Origin: an uncultured Pelagibacteraceae bacterium
Lineage (GTDB): Bacteria > Pseudomonadota > Alphaproteobacteria > Pelagibacterales > Pelagibacteraceae
Direction: 5' to 3'
DNA length: 64,000 nucleotides
Assembly: GCA_902616645.1 (NCBI GenBank)
Contig: CACMTO010000007.1
Span: 1 to 64,000 of the forward strand
Part shown: piece after piece, positions 17,877 to 27,983 of the stretch
How the letters are laid out: each line of letters opens with the position of its first letter
Position numbering within the stretch: position 1 is the first letter of the stretch
Program-made: the position numbers and the translations under genes
The notes under the pieces: generated by a model
Database searches by the model: none
Seen by the model: only the letters and a program-made list of their open reading frames with translations
Told to the model about the DNA's origin: nothing

Positions 17877-19963
17877 ACATTCTTTCTGTTTTCTATCAAG
17901 CTAGAAACTACACTTGGGTCTGCTAAAGTCGTCGTATCACCTAACTGATCATGTTCATTGGCAGCAATTTTCCTTAAAATTCTTCTCATGATTTTTCCTG
18001 ACCTTGTTTTAGGAAGTCCAGGAGAAAAATGAATTAAATCTGGAGTAGCCAGAGGGCCAATTTGTTTTCTTACCCATAATTTAAGATCTCTCTCAAGATC
18101 TCCAGTTTCATTTTCGCCTGCATTTAGAGTGACATAACAATACAGACCGTTACCTTTAATATCATGAGGGTAACCTACGACAGCAGCTTCAGCAACTTTA
18201 GGATGAGCAACAAAGGCACTTTCAATCTCTGCAGTACCTAAATTGTGTCCTGAAACAATTATCACATCATCTACTCGACCAGTGATCCAATAATATCCAT
18301 CTTTATCTCTTCTACAACCGTCGCCAGTAAAATATTTTCCATCGAATTGTGAAAAATAAGTGTCAATGAACCTTTGATGATCACCATAAACAGTTCTCAT
18401 TTGACCAGGCCATGATTGAGTAATGCATAGTCTGCCTTCACCTGCCCCTTTAATTTCTTTTCCATCCTTATCAACTATACATGGTTTAATGCCATAAAAA
18501 GGTTTTGTTGCAGAGCCTGGTTTTAACGGAATTGCCCCAGTCTGAGGAGATATTAAAATACCCCCAGTTTCAGTCTGCCACCAAGTATCAACAATTGGAC
18601 ATTTAGAATTTCCTACAGTTTTGTAATACCACATCCAAGCCTCAGGATTGATTGGTTCACCAACAGTACCCAATAATTTTAAAGATTTTCTTGAGGTTTT
18701 CTTGACTGGCTCATCGCCTTCTCTCATTAAAGCTCGAATTGCAGTTGGTGCGGTGTAAAATGTATTTACTTTAAATTTGTCTACTATCTGCCACCACCTT
18801 GAACTATCAGGATAATTTGGAACTCCTTCAAACATTATGGTTGTTGCTCCATTTGAAAGCGGCCCATATATAATATAACTGTGTCCAGTTACCCATCCAA
18901 TATCTGCTGTGCACCAATAAATATCTTTTGGCTTATAATTAAAAATATACTGATGAGTCATCGAAGCATAAACCATATATCCACCAGTAGTATGTAAGAC
19001 TCCTTTTGGTTTTCCAGTAGATCCTGATGTGTAAAGTATGAAAAGTGGATCCTCAGCATTCATTTCTTCTGGTTCACAATAATTCGATACATCTTTAATT
19101 AAATCATGGTACCAAACATCTCTATCGTTGTTCCAGTAAACGTAATTCCCAGTTCTTTTAACTACAATACATTTTTTTACATTTGGACAATTTGTTAAAG
19201 CCTCATCAGTGGTCGCTTTCAAAGGAATAGTTTTTCCTCCCCTAACTCCTTCGTCTGCTGTTATGATGTACTCAGACTCACAATCATTAACTCTTCCAGA
19301 TATTGACTCTGCAGAAAAACCTCCAAAAATTATGGAGTGAATTGCACCAATCCTTGCACAAGCCAACATAAGCACCGCCAACTCGGGTATCATTGTTAGA
19401 TAAATTGTAACTCTATCACCTTTTTTAATTCCAAGTTTTTTAAGTCCATTAGCTGCTTTAGAAACTTTCTGATGTAATTGTTTGTAGGATATTTTTTGTG
19501 TATTTTTTGGGTCATCTCCTACCCAAATAATTGCAGTTTTGTCTTTCTTATCTTTTAAATGTCTGTCAATACAGTTTGCAGATGCATTCAATGTTCCGTC
19601 TTCAAACCACTTAATCCTTACTTCATCTTTACTATATTTTACATCTTTAATTTTTTTATAAGGTTTAATCCAAGTAATTCTTTTTCCTTCTTTTTTCCAA
19701 AAAGTATTATTATTTTTGATAGACTCGTTGTATTTATTTTGGTACTGGGATTTATTAGCTATACTATTTTTAATCCACTCTTGTTTTGTTTTAAAAACAA
19801 CTTCGGTTGATACTTTTTTTTTATCTTTTGTATTTTCAATCCTTTTTTTAGAACTCTTTATTTTTTTTGATTTTCTTTTTTTTCTAACCTTTTTTTTAAT
19901 TTTTGGTCTTCTTTTTTTGACGGACTTTTTTTTTGGTTTATTTTTTTTCTTTTTTTTCGGCAT
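17873..19963 (-). CDS. acsA: Acetyl-CoA synthetase with Lys-rich N-terminal tail
   Basis: The enzyme activates acetate to acetyl-CoA through acetyl-AMP. Adenylation motifs are [30 protein letters not shown] and GRVDDVI, and the catalytic, acetylation-regulated Lys is about residue 657 in [11 protein letters not shown]. The protein is 696 residues, about 45-50 longer than usual. The excess is an N-terminal tail in which 28 of the first 41 residues are Lys or Arg. There is no alternative ATG, GTG or TTG start that would clearly remove it while keeping the conserved [10 protein letters not shown] segment, so the tail appears to be translated. Confidence 0.96.
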   Translation of the reverse strand: MPKKKKKNKPKKKSVKKRRPKIKKKVRKKRKSKKIKSSKKRIENTKDKKKVSTEVVFKTKQEWIKNSIANKSQYQNKYNESIKNNNTFWKKEGKRITWIKPYKKIKDVKYSKDEVRIKWFEDGTLNASANCIDRHLKDKKDKTAIIWVGDDPKNTQKISYKQLHQKVSKAANGLKKLGIKKGDRVTIYLTMIPELAVLMLACARIGAIHSIIFGGFSAESISGRVNDCESEYIITADEGVRGGKTIPLKATTDEALTNCPNVKKCIVVKRTGNYVYWNNDRDVWYHDLIKDVSNYCEPEEMNAEDPLFILYTSGSTGKPKGVLHTTGGYMVYASMTHQYIFNYKPKDIYWCTADIGWVTGHSYIIYGPLSNGATTIMFEGVPNYPDSSRWWQIVDKFKVNTFYTAPTAIRALMREGDEPVKKTSRKSLKLLGTVGEPINPEAWMWYYKTVGNSKCPIVDTWWQTETGGILISPQTGAIPLKPGSATKPFYGIKPCIVDKDGKEIKGAGEGRLCITQSWPGQMRTVYGDHQRFIDTYFSQFDGKYFTGDGCRRDKDGYYWITGRVDDVIIVSGHNLGTAEIESAFVAHPKVAEAAVVGYPHDIKGNGLYCYVTLNAGENETGDLERDLKLWVRKQIGPLATPDLIHFSPGLPKTRSGKIMRRILRKIAANEHDQLGDTTTLADPSVVSSLIENRKNV

Positions 19964-19975
19964 AAATATTTTTTC

Positions 19976-20392
19976 TTAAATCTTACCCATCTTATTTAAA
20001 ATTTTCCAGCTTTTAGAGTCAACAGGCATTACAGATAATCGACTTTGTTTAATTAATGATAAATGGCTTAATTGCTTGTTTTTCTTAATTTCCTCTAATG
20101 TGACAGGTCTTTCTAATTTATTTAAAAATTTGACTGTAACGGCTACAAATCGACCAGATTGGTCTGTTTTATCTAAATAGTATTCCTTTATTACCTCGAC
20201 AATCCCAACGATTTCTTTTCCAATATTTGAATGATAAAAAAAACATTGATCCCCCTTTTTCATTGCTTTCAAATTTTTTGCAGCTTGATAATTTCTAACA
20301 CCATCCCAAGGAGCACCTTTATTACCAGCCTTTTTTTGTTGATCTATGGACCAAACATCAGGCTCTGATTTTAATAACCAATATTTCATCAA
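19976..20392 (-). CDS. EVE domain protein
   Basis: This 138-residue protein is an EVE (PUA-like) domain, with YWLLKSEPDVWSIDQ at the start, WDGVRNYQAAKNLK at about 29-42 and CFFYHSNIGKEIVGIVEV at about 50-67. EVE domains recognise modified bases in DNA or RNA. Stand-alone alphaproteobacterial copies are housekeeping-like and of uncertain function. The gene overlaps the tsaD end by 4 bp, and the tsaD-EVE pairing is conserved in related bacteria. Confidence 0.92.
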   Translation of the reverse strand: MMKYWLLKSEPDVWSIDQQKKAGNKGAPWDGVRNYQAAKNLKAMKKGDQCFFYHSNIGKEIVGIVEVIKEYYLDKTDQSGRFVAVTVKFLNKLERPVTLEEIKKNKQLSHLSLIKQSRLSVMPVDSKSWKILNKMGKI

Positions 20393-21465
20393 TCAAATTT
20401 AACACCCGCACCCTTTAGAAATTTAGCTTGTTTATCCAAAGGCCACCTCGGTATTGCAGGATGGCTAAGTTCACTAAATTTACCTTTTTTAAATTTCTCT
20501 AACCCAACCATGGCAATCATTGCGGCGTTATCTCCACAAAATTCAATATTAGGAAAGAAAGGTGTATAATTTTTTTCTGCACAAAGATTATTCAACATAT
20601 TTCTTATCTCTTTGTTTGCCGCAACACCACCTGCTACAACAAATTTTTTTTCCTCTGTTTTAATTTCTTTTTCAAATTCAAAAAAAGCATTTTTTGTTTT
20701 TTTATACAAAATTTCTATTACCGTTTTTTGGAAAGACGCAGCAAGATCGAATTTTTCTTGATCGGTTTTTATTTCTTTTGCAATTCTTAATACCGCTGTT
20801 TTAAGACCCGCAAACGATAAATTACAACCACCTTTGTTAAAAATCGGTTTTGGTAAATTATATTTATTTGGATTTCCTTTTTTTGATAATATTTCTATTT
20901 GAGGACCGCCAGGAAACTCAATGCCTAAGATTTTTGCTGTTTTATCAAACGCCTCTCCAATAGCATCATCAATAGTTGTTCCAAGTCTTTTATAGTTACT
21001 TAAATTCTTTACGCATAAATATTGAGAGTGCCCTCCTGAAATAAGTAAAAGTAAATATGGATAATTCAACTTAGAGCTTAGCTTTGGACTTAAAGCATGA
21101 CCTTCTAAATGATTAACTGCTATGAAGGGTTTATTTAAAGATAAGGCAAAAGCTTTGCCAAAACTTAATCCAACTGACAAACAAACTATTAAACCAGGTC
21201 CAGCTGTTGACGCTATAGCATCTATTTCATTAATCTTGACTCCACTGTCATCGATTGCTTTTTTTACAATCCAATCAATTTTTTCTATATGTGATCTAGC
21301 TGCAAGTTCAGGAACTACACCACCAAATTCTTTGTGAATATCTATTTGGCTTGAAACAATATTAGATAATATAATAGGAATTCCTTGATCATTTTCTGAT
21401 ATAATCGATGCAGCTGTCTCGTCACAACTAGACTCTATACCTAGAATTAAGGGTTTTTTACTCAT
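20389..21465 (-). CDS. tsaD: tRNA t6A threonylcarbamoyl transferase TsaD
   Basis: TsaD transfers the threonylcarbamoyl group to A37 of ANN-decoding tRNAs. The 358-residue ASKHA-fold protein has GIESSCDETAASI at the start, the metal-binding HLEGHALSPKL motif at about residues 118-128, LLISGGHSQY, and SFAGLKTAV with GGVAANKEIR later. All family hallmarks are present. It is divergent from hemC with a 56-bp gap, which is a common gene order in Alphaproteobacteria. Confidence 0.97.
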   Translation of the reverse strand: MSKKPLILGIESSCDETAASIISENDQGIPIILSNIVSSQIDIHKEFGGVVPELAARSHIEKIDWIVKKAIDDSGVKINEIDAIASTAGPGLIVCLSVGLSFGKAFALSLNKPFIAVNHLEGHALSPKLSSKLNYPYLLLLISGGHSQYLCVKNLSNYKRLGTTIDDAIGEAFDKTAKILGIEFPGGPQIEILSKKGNPNKYNLPKPIFNKGGCNLSFAGLKTAVLRIAKEIKTDQEKFDLAASFQKTVIEILYKKTKNAFFEFEKEIKTEEKKFVVAGGVAANKEIRNMLNNLCAEKNYTPFFPNIEFCGDNAAMIAMVGLEKFKKGKFSELSHPAIPRWPLDKQAKFLKGAGVKFD

Positions 21466-21521
21466 TCAAATAGTTTTTAATAATTGTACAATCTCAATAC
21501 AAAAAAGAAATAAATTTATTA

Positions 21522-22439
21522 ATGAGAGCAAAAATAACAATTGGGACTCGGGGAAGCAAATTAGCATTACTCTATGCACAAAAAGCTAAAGAAATAATTA
21601 TTCAAAAGACTGAATTAAATGAAAAAGATATAGTTATTACAAAAATAACCACAAAGGGTGATCAAATAAAAAATGTGAGATTGTCCGACTTTGGAGGCAA
21701 GGGCTTATTCTCAGGTAAAATTGAAGAAAATCTTAAAAATAAAAATATTGATGTAGCAGTTCATGCACTTAAAGATTTGCCTGCTATTGAGACTGAAGGC
21801 TTAATAACAGATAATTTTTTGGAGAGAAATAACGCTAAAGAAATATTAATTTCTAGAGACAAAAGAAAATTGAAAGATTTAGATATTAAATCAATAGTAG
21901 GTACATCCTCATTTAGAAGAGAATTTCAAATAAAGAAATTAAGACCTGATATTAATTGTAAGATTATTAGAGGAAATGTTGATACAAGAATAAGAAAATT
22001 AAAAGAGGGTTTATACGATGCGGTAATTTTATCCTATGCGGGTATAAAATATCTCAAACTTGAAAATGAGATCTCTGAAGTATTTTCAACAGAGGAAATA
22101 ATTCCAAGTGCAGGTCAGGGTATTATCGCACTACAGTGCAGAGAAGATGATATGGAGATAATTTCACTCTTAAAAAAAATCAATCATGATGAAACATATA
22201 AAAGAGCACATGCAGAAAGAAATATTTTAAAAGTATTGGAAGGAGATTGTGAGACTGCTATAGGAGCACATTCAATAATTGAAGGAGATAATATTGTTGT
22301 TGAAGCTGAACTATTTTCTTTAGATGGTTCCAAAAGATTTTATGAAAAAAAAATTCAAAAAATTGAAAAATTTAGAGAGGTTGGAATAGAAATTGGTCAA
22401 AATTTAAAAAATAAATCTAATAATTCACATAAAAAATAG
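21522..22439 (+). CDS. hemC: Porphobilinogen deaminase HemC
   Basis: HemC polymerises four porphobilinogens to hydroxymethylbilane. The 305-residue protein has IGTRGSKLALLYA at the start, VHALKDLPA in the active site with the catalytic Asp, RGNVDTRIRKL, and the cofactor-binding Cys in EGDCETAIGAH at about residue 245. It begins a rightward operon with hemD, an MscS channel, a YggT protein and folD. Confidence 0.97.
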   Translation: MRAKITIGTRGSKLALLYAQKAKEIIIQKTELNEKDIVITKITTKGDQIKNVRLSDFGGKGLFSGKIEENLKNKNIDVAVHALKDLPAIETEGLITDNFLERNNAKEILISRDKRKLKDLDIKSIVGTSSFRREFQIKKLRPDINCKIIRGNVDTRIRKLKEGLYDAVILSYAGIKYLKLENEISEVFSTEEIIPSAGQGIIALQCREDDMEIISLLKKINHDETYKRAHAERNILKVLEGDCETAIGAHSIIEGDNIVVEAELFSLDGSKRFYEKKIQKIEKFREVGIEIGQNLKNKSNNSHKK

Positions 22440-22442
22440 AAT

Positions 22443-23141
22443 ATGCATATATTACTCACAAGACCATTAGAGGATTGTTCAGAAATAATTCATAAATTTC
22501 AATCATTGGGTCATCAAGTCTCTCATCTCCCGTTATTAGTTATAGAAAAAAAAGACTATGAGCTAACTAACTCTTTTAATTATGGTGGTATTATTTTTAC
22601 AAGCGCAAATGCAATCAAATTTTTGGATTTAAAAGAAATTGATAAAAATATTACATGTTTTTGTGTCGGACAAATGACCGAAAAAAAAGCAAGAGCCTCA
22701 GGATTTCAAAACACGATTGCCGCCGAGGGAAATGTATCTAATTTAAAAGAATTAATTTTACAAAATTATGATGCTAAAGATAAACCCATTCTTTACATCA
22801 GTGGTGAAACAATCTCAGTAAATTTAGATCAACAGCTATTAGAGGAAGGTTATAATTTAAAAAGAGTGATTAATTATCAAGTAAAACACAATCAAAAATT
22901 CAATGAAAAATTTGTTAAGGAACTAAAAAAAAATATGCCTGATATAGTGTATGTTTATTCTCAAAATAGTGCCTTAAGTTTATTAAATTTTATAAAGATT
23001 TATCATACAGAAGACCAATGGATGAATACGAATTTAATGTGTTTAGGTGAAAAAACCTCGTCTATATTGAATGAAATCAAATGGAAAAAAATATTTCTTT
23101 TTAATCCTGGTGAAGAAGAATTTTTGTTATATAAAATTTAA
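22443..23141 (+). CDS. hemD: Uroporphyrinogen-III synthase HemD
   Basis: HemD closes and inverts hydroxymethylbilane to uroporphyrinogen III. The family is poorly conserved. This 232-residue protein shows the start ILLTRPLEDC, the IIFTSANAIKF segment at about residues 50-60, LYISGETIS at about 116-124 and YVYSQNSALSLL at about 175-186, all expected positions. The placement 3 bp after hemC makes the call firm. Confidence 0.92.
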   Translation: MHILLTRPLEDCSEIIHKFQSLGHQVSHLPLLVIEKKDYELTNSFNYGGIIFTSANAIKFLDLKEIDKNITCFCVGQMTEKKARASGFQNTIAAEGNVSNLKELILQNYDAKDKPILYISGETISVNLDQQLLEEGYNLKRVINYQVKHNQKFNEKFVKELKKNMPDIVYVYSQNSALSLLNFIKIYHTEDQWMNTNLMCLGEKTSSILNEIKWKKIFLFNPGEEEFLLYKI

Positions 23142-23143
23142 TT

Positions 23144-24229
23144 ATGGAATTAATAAATAATTTTTCAGAAATATTCCTTTCTGTATGGAAAAAAGGAATT
23201 TTTGGTGTAGATATTTTTCAAATATTAATTGGAATTGGAATTTTCCTTATTTTTCTAATTTTTAGAGGACTAATTAGTAAACTTATAATTAAAAAGTTAG
23301 AAATTATTTCTAAAAGGACTACAAATAAATTAGATGACACATTTGTAAATGCCTTAGTTGGGCCTGCAAGATTTTTACCAATAGTCTTAGGTTTTTTTAT
23401 TGCAAGTTATTACATGACATTCTCAGCAGATGGAAGGGAAGTTGTTGATACTATTAATAGAACATTAATAACAATCTTAATTTTTTGGGTCATTCATCAA
23501 GTAATAGAACCGGTATCGTATATTCTGAGTGGTCTTGATAAACTTTTAACAAGAGAATTAATTGGTTGGATTATAAAATCATTAAAAATTCTTATTTTCA
23601 TCTTAGGTCTAGCAGCAGTTTTAGAATTATGGGGTATTAAAATTGGTCCAATTATTGCGGGACTTGGTTTATTTGGTGTTGCTGTAGCTTTAGGTGCACA
23701 AGATTTATTTAAAAATTTAATATCAGGAATTTTAGTTCTTGTAGAAAAAAGATTTAAAATTGGCGATTGGATTTTAGTTGATGGGATTATAGAGGGAATT
23801 GTTGAAAAAATTGGATTTAGATCAACAACAATCAGAAAATTTGATAAATCCTTAGCAATAATTCCTAACTTTCAATTTGCTGAAAATGCTGTTGTTAATG
23901 TAAGCAAAACTTCAAATTGGTTAATAAGTTGGATCATTACTCTTCAATACGATACTACAGTAGAGCAATTAAAAACTATAAGAGATCAAATAGAAAATCA
24001 TATAAATAAAAGTGAAGATTTTAATAAGAATATAGGTGTTGCAGTACGTGTTGATAAATTCTCTGACAGTTCAATAGATATGTATGTAAGGTGTTTTACT
24101 AATACAGGTAGTTGGACTGAGTGGTTATCTGTTAAAGAGCGATTAGCAATAGAAATCAAACAAATAGTTGAGAAAAATAAAGCTTCTTTCGCTTTTCCAA
24201 GTCAATCGATTTACGTCGAGAAAAAATGA
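23144..24229 (+). CDS. MscS-family mechanosensitive channel
   Basis: This 361-residue inner-membrane channel protein has about four to five transmembrane helices. The pore-lining helix GLGLFGVAVALGAQDLFKN at about residues 175-193 is followed by the beta domain with FKIGDWILVDGIIEGIVEKI and the IPNFQFAENAVVNV segment. These features are diagnostic of MscS. It presumably releases solutes on hypo-osmotic shock. It overlaps the YggT gene by 4 bp, and that pairing may reflect a shared osmotic role. Confidence 0.94.
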   Translation: MELINNFSEIFLSVWKKGIFGVDIFQILIGIGIFLIFLIFRGLISKLIIKKLEIISKRTTNKLDDTFVNALVGPARFLPIVLGFFIASYYMTFSADGREVVDTINRTLITILIFWVIHQVIEPVSYILSGLDKLLTRELIGWIIKSLKILIFILGLAAVLELWGIKIGPIIAGLGLFGVAVALGAQDLFKNLISGILVLVEKRFKIGDWILVDGIIEGIVEKIGFRSTTIRKFDKSLAIIPNFQFAENAVVNVSKTSNWLISWIITLQYDTTVEQLKTIRDQIENHINKSEDFNKNIGVAVRVDKFSDSSIDMYVRCFTNTGSWTEWLSVKERLAIEIKQIVEKNKASFAFPSQSIYVEKK

Positions 24230-24516
24230 TAGCTATATTTTATTTACTTTTACAAATATTAAAACTTTATTCTTATGTTGTCATAGCAAATGTGATTATA
24301 AGTTGGCTAGTTGCATTCAATATTTTAAACACGCAGAATAGATTTGTTTATTTGGTTTTAGATTTTACTTATCGATTGACTGAGCCACTTTTAAAAAAAA
24401 TAAGAGGTATTTTACCAAATTTAGGTGCTCTAGATATATCACCAATAATTTTACTTCTATTGATTTGGTTTGTAGAAATGTGTATGAAGCTCTACGTTGC
24501 ACCAATGATATTTTAA
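24226..24516 (+). CDS. YggT family membrane protein
   Basis: This 96-residue protein has the YggT layout: a first helix, VIISWLVAFNILN, then a soluble loop with TYRLTEPLLKKIRGILPN and a second helix starting LDISPIILLLL. The TEPLLxxIRxxLP motif is the family signature. Function is unknown. It sits between mscS and folD, each within a few bases. Confidence 0.93.
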   Translation: MIAIFYLLLQILKLYSYVVIANVIISWLVAFNILNTQNRFVYLVLDFTYRLTEPLLKKIRGILPNLGALDISPIILLLLIWFVEMCMKLYVAPMIF

Positions 24517-24521
24517 AAATT

Positions 24522-25367
24522 ATGATACTTATAGATGGAAAAAAAGAGGCCGCACTTTTAAGAGAAGAACTTAAAAAAGAAGTTATTAATTTAAAAGCAA
24601 AATACAATAAAGTTCCTGGATTGACAGTAATTCTAATTGGAGATCTAACCCCGAGCCAAATTTACGTTAGAAATAAAGAAAAATCAGCAAAAGAGGTAGG
24701 ACTAAAATCTGAAATTATCAAATATCCAGAAAATATAGAAGAAAAAGTTGTTATAGAAAAAATAAAAGAATTAAATACGAATGAAACAGTATCAGGAATT
24801 TTAGTTCAGCTTCCATTACCTAAACATATTGATAAACAAAAAATTATTGAGGCAATAGATCCATCGAAGGATGTTGATGGGTTCCACCCAATGAATGTTG
24901 GAAATCTTTCATCAGGTTATGAAAGCTCTATACCATGTACACCTTTAGGATGTTATTTGTTAATAAAAAAAATTGAGCCTAATCTGAGTGGTAAAAAAGC
25001 AGTTATAGTTGGTAGATCAAATTTAAATGGCAAACCAATGACCCAACTTTTATTGAAAGAAAATTGTACTGTAACTATTACTCATTCTCGAACAAAAGAC
25101 TTAAAAACAGAATGTCTAGAGGCAGACATTATTGTTGCTGCAGTTGGTATTCCAGAACTCGTCAAAGGTGATTGGATAAAAAAGGGTTGTATTGTGATTG
25201 ATGTTGGTATTAATAAAACAGATCAAGGTATTGTAGGTGATGTAGCTTTTGATGAAGTTTCTAAGAACGCTAAAGCATTAACACCAGTTCCAGGGGGAGT
25301 TGGTCCTATGACAATCGCATGTTTATTAAAAAATACTATTGACTGTTTCAAAAGATCGCAAATTTAG
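24522..25367 (+). CDS. folD: Methylenetetrahydrofolate dehydrogenase/cyclohydrolase FolD
   Basis: FolD interconverts 5,10-methylene-, methenyl- and 10-formyl-THF. I chose the ATG at 24522 (MILIDGKK), 5 bp after the YggT stop, giving 281 residues. Family motifs are YVRNKEKSAKEVG with the catalytic Lys, GILVQLPLPKHI, DVDGFHPMNVG, the NADP-binding VGRSNLNGKP and the closing TPVPGGVGPMT. It supplies the 10-formyl-THF used by PurH. Confidence 0.97.
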   Translation: MILIDGKKEAALLREELKKEVINLKAKYNKVPGLTVILIGDLTPSQIYVRNKEKSAKEVGLKSEIIKYPENIEEKVVIEKIKELNTNETVSGILVQLPLPKHIDKQKIIEAIDPSKDVDGFHPMNVGNLSSGYESSIPCTPLGCYLLIKKIEPNLSGKKAVIVGRSNLNGKPMTQLLLKENCTVTITHSRTKDLKTECLEADIIVAAVGIPELVKGDWIKKGCIVIDVGINKTDQGIVGDVAFDEVSKNAKALTPVPGGVGPMTIACLLKNTIDCFKRSQI

Positions 25368-25404
25368 TAATTAAATCAATTAATAATTTTTGATAGGTTA
25401 AGAT

Positions 25405-25608
25405 ATGAAAAAACCTAAATATCCATATAGAATAGCAATATTAATGGCTATTCTAACAATCCCTCCCATAGGTGCCACACAATTAGGTTGGTATCTCTAC
25501 GATCAGCAAACCGGGTTTGATTATGGTATGATTGTTGGAACATTTTCAGTTATATTCGCAGCTTGGCTAATGTATGAAAAAAATTGGAGAGAGGAAGATG
25601 AGGATTAA
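25405..25608 (+). CDS. Small two-helix membrane protein
   Basis: I do not recognise the family. The 67-residue protein has a basic N-terminus (KKPKYPYR), two predicted transmembrane helices at about residues 9-31 and 40-56, and an acidic C-terminus (REEDED). It is followed 3 bp later by a SHOCT-domain protein that also has one helix. The pair is probably cotranscribed and may work together at the membrane. Confidence 0.75.
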   Translation: MKKPKYPYRIAILMAILTIPPIGATQLGWYLYDQQTGFDYGMIVGTFSVIFAAWLMYEKNWREEDED

Positions 25609-25611
25609 TTA

Positions 25612-25872
25612 ATGGAAAAAATTATTTTTCTTGGACTGGTAATACTAATCTTAGCATTTGTTTTATATCTTGGAGCTACAGCAATCATGAAAGGTGTGAG
25701 TGCTAAAAACGCAAAAGTTGATGAGAATATTGAAGTTGAAAAAAACGAAATGTCTTTAAATGATGAAAATAAATTAAGTGATGAAATTGAAAAATTGAAT
25801 AATCTTTTGAAAGATGGTGTTTTAACAAAAGAAGAATTTGAAAAAGCTAAAAAGAAATTACTAGATAATTAG
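25612..25872 (+). CDS. Membrane-anchored SHOCT-domain protein
   Basis: This 86-residue protein has one N-terminal membrane helix (about residues 4-24), an acidic linker, and a C-terminal SHOCT motif, KLNNLLKDGVLTKEEFEKAK, at about 61-80. SHOCT domains are short helical hairpins thought to mediate oligomerisation. The gene converges on the metallo-hydrolase gene with a 4-bp overlap. Confidence 0.85.
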   Translation: MEKIIFLGLVILILAFVLYLGATAIMKGVSAKNAKVDENIEVEKNEMSLNDENKLSDEIEKLNNLLKDGVLTKEEFEKAKKKLLDN

Positions 25873-26942
25873 TTATAATTTAATAATTTTTTTAATGATC
25901 CAAATTCACCAATTTTATAAACAATAACGTCTTCATTTCTAAAACCATACTTCTTGGCACTTGCTTTAAACCTTACTGGAGGTTCCATAATCGGTTCTAA
26001 AGATAGAACAAAGGTCCCCCAATGCATTCCAATTACTTTTTTGCTTTTTAAATTTTGAGCAATTTCTAAAGCCTCTTCCGGGTTAGTATGATAAATTGAT
26101 TTATCTTTAATTGGCATTATAGGATAAAAATTATATGCACCTATATTTATAAACGTAAGATCAATTTGGCCATACTTTTTACCAATATCTTTATATATAT
26201 CACCTATTCCTGTATCGCAGGCAAATAAAATTTTTTTTCCTTTATACTCAATTAAAAAGTTTCCCCACAAAGTTTTATTTGTATCTGTAAGACTTCTTTT
26301 GGACCAATGTACTGCTGGCAAAAAAGTAACTTTAAGATTATCGTTAATTTTAATTTCATCATACCAATCCATCTCATTAACATCATGATATCTTTTGAAA
26401 TATTTACCCAGCTTGAGAGGAATTAAAACCTTTGCTTTTTTATAAGGAAATTTTCTTATAGTCGCCATATCCTGATGATCATAATGATTATGAGTTAATA
26501 GGAATAAATCTACTTTCGGAATTTCATCTAATTCTAATGCAGGTTTCGTGAATCTTTTTGGACCGAAAATTAAAGGTCCGGCATTTCTAGAGAAAACAGG
26601 ATCTGTAATGATTGTAGTCTCCCCCAGCTTGATTAAAAATGTGGCATGTCCTATCCAAGCCACATAGTCATCGTCACGATATTTTTTTAAATCTAATAAA
26701 ACTTTTTCTTTCTCTACGACATGTTCTTTTGGCACTGTCATGTCTAGTTTCTTTTTTTCTTCATTAAATATTTTATAGGACCATTTAAAATTAGAGTCTC
26801 TTTTTGGTGAACCTTCTGGGTTTCTAAAGGTTCCATCTGGTAAATGATGAAAAGGTTTTTCCACAGCAATACTTAAACAATTAAAAAAAAAAATTCCAAT
26901 TAAAATTAATGAAATATGAACTAACTTTTTTCCATCAACCAC
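25869..26942 (-). CDS. MBL-fold metallo-hydrolase (NAPE-PLD/RomA-like)
   Basis: This 357-residue protein has a signal peptide or N-terminal anchor (about residues 8-26), then a metallo-beta-lactamase fold with WIGHATFLIK, the metal motif LLTHNHYDHQD, LFACDTGIGD and a late HWGTF. This combination matches the NAPE-PLD-like/RomA-like branch, whose members act on phospholipid or related diesters. The physiological substrate is unknown. It overlaps the end of the upstream sugar dehydrogenase gene by 22 bp, so the two are cotranscribed. Confidence 0.88.
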   Translation of the reverse strand: MVDGKKLVHISLILIGIFFFNCLSIAVEKPFHHLPDGTFRNPEGSPKRDSNFKWSYKIFNEEKKKLDMTVPKEHVVEKEKVLLDLKKYRDDDYVAWIGHATFLIKLGETTIITDPVFSRNAGPLIFGPKRFTKPALELDEIPKVDLFLLTHNHYDHQDMATIRKFPYKKAKVLIPLKLGKYFKRYHDVNEMDWYDEIKINDNLKVTFLPAVHWSKRSLTDTNKTLWGNFLIEYKGKKILFACDTGIGDIYKDIGKKYGQIDLTFINIGAYNFYPIMPIKDKSIYHTNPEEALEIAQNLKSKKVIGMHWGTFVLSLEPIMEPPVRFKASAKKYGFRNEDVIVYKIGEFGSLKKLLNYN

Positions 26943-27979
26943 AAATTATCTCCTGCTAAAAAATAAATTTTTCCATTAATTGGATGAACTTGTATATCTC
27001 TTATTCTTCCAATTTCATTTTTAAAAATGATATCTTCTTTAACATTATTTAAATCATTAAATATTAATTTTCTTAAAGACTGATCTTTGAGCGAGGTTAT
27101 TAAAGCATGTCCATTCCACTCATTAAATTCATCACCTTTATAAATGGTTATAGCACTTGTTGCGATTGAAGGTACCCAATACTGTATTGCTTTTGTAAAT
27201 CCTGGTTTCCATTTAGGGCCAATAGGAATACCTGAATAATTTTTTCCTCCCCAACCTAATATTTTCCATCCATAATTCTCTCCTTTTTTAGCTTCACCAA
27301 ACCAATCACCACCTTTAGCGCCATGATTGCTCATATAAATTTTTCCATCAAATGGAGATAAAGCTAAACCTTGAGGGTTTCTAATTCCAATTTGATAAAT
27401 TTCAGGTAACCAATCTGATTTATCTCTAAATTTAGGATTATCCTGTGGAATACTCCCGTCAATATTTATTCTGATAATACTTCCAGGATGTTTTGTTGGA
27501 TCTTGTGCAATCATGCCTTGACCTCTTTCGCCAGCTGATGCAAAAAGATAATTTCCTTTTATCGCTAATCTAGATCCAAAATGATATCCAGAGTCGATTG
27601 GTGGATTTGCTTGAAAAATATTTTTAAAGATTAAATCTTTTTTATTAAATTTTGCTTTTGCTATTGAGGTACTTGTTTTACGATTACCCCTGTTTTCAGT
27701 ATATGATATATAAACATAACTGTCTTTGAAAAGAATATCCAAGAGACCACCTTGACCATGCTCAAGAAAGTTCAAATTATGATTGATTAAATTAATATCT
27801 TTATTCTTAATATTTATTAATTTTATATAACCACCTTTTTCAGTGACAAGAATATTGTTCTGGTCTACAAAAGTTGATCCCCATGGATCTTTAAGATTTA
27901 CAATTTTTTTAAAATTAAAACTTTGCGCGTTCGCTAAATTTGAAAAAAAAAATATTAATAATATGAAAATTATTTTCAT
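26921..27979 (-). CDS. Periplasmic PQQ-type sugar dehydrogenase (Asd-like)
   Basis: This 352-residue secreted protein has a signal peptide ending NLANA and a six-bladed propeller of the soluble glucose/aldose dehydrogenase family. Matching segments include LVTEKGGYIKLI, HGQGGLLDI with the catalytic His, GRAxNPQG-type IGIRNPQGLALSP and MSNHGAKGGDWFGE. Family members oxidise aldoses with PQQ as cofactor. No PQQ synthesis genes are in this window, so the cofactor may come from elsewhere in the genome or from the environment. Confidence 0.9.
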   Translation of the reverse strand: MKIIFILLIFFFSNLANAQSFNFKKIVNLKDPWGSTFVDQNNILVTEKGGYIKLINIKNKDINLINHNLNFLEHGQGGLLDILFKDSYVYISYTENRGNRKTSTSIAKAKFNKKDLIFKNIFQANPPIDSGYHFGSRLAIKGNYLFASAGERGQGMIAQDPTKHPGSIIRINIDGSIPQDNPKFRDKSDWLPEIYQIGIRNPQGLALSPFDGKIYMSNHGAKGGDWFGEAKKGENYGWKILGWGGKNYSGIPIGPKWKPGFTKAIQYWVPSIATSAITIYKGDEFNEWNGHALITSLKDQSLRKLIFNDLNNVKEDIIFKNEIGRIRDIQVHPINGKIYFLAGDNLWLMEKS

Positions 27980-27983
27980 ATTA

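Noticed and set aside
24465..24521. Longer FolD reading starting inside the YggT gene
   Set aside because: MILIDGKK at 24522 is the typical FolD start and follows the YggT stop directly.
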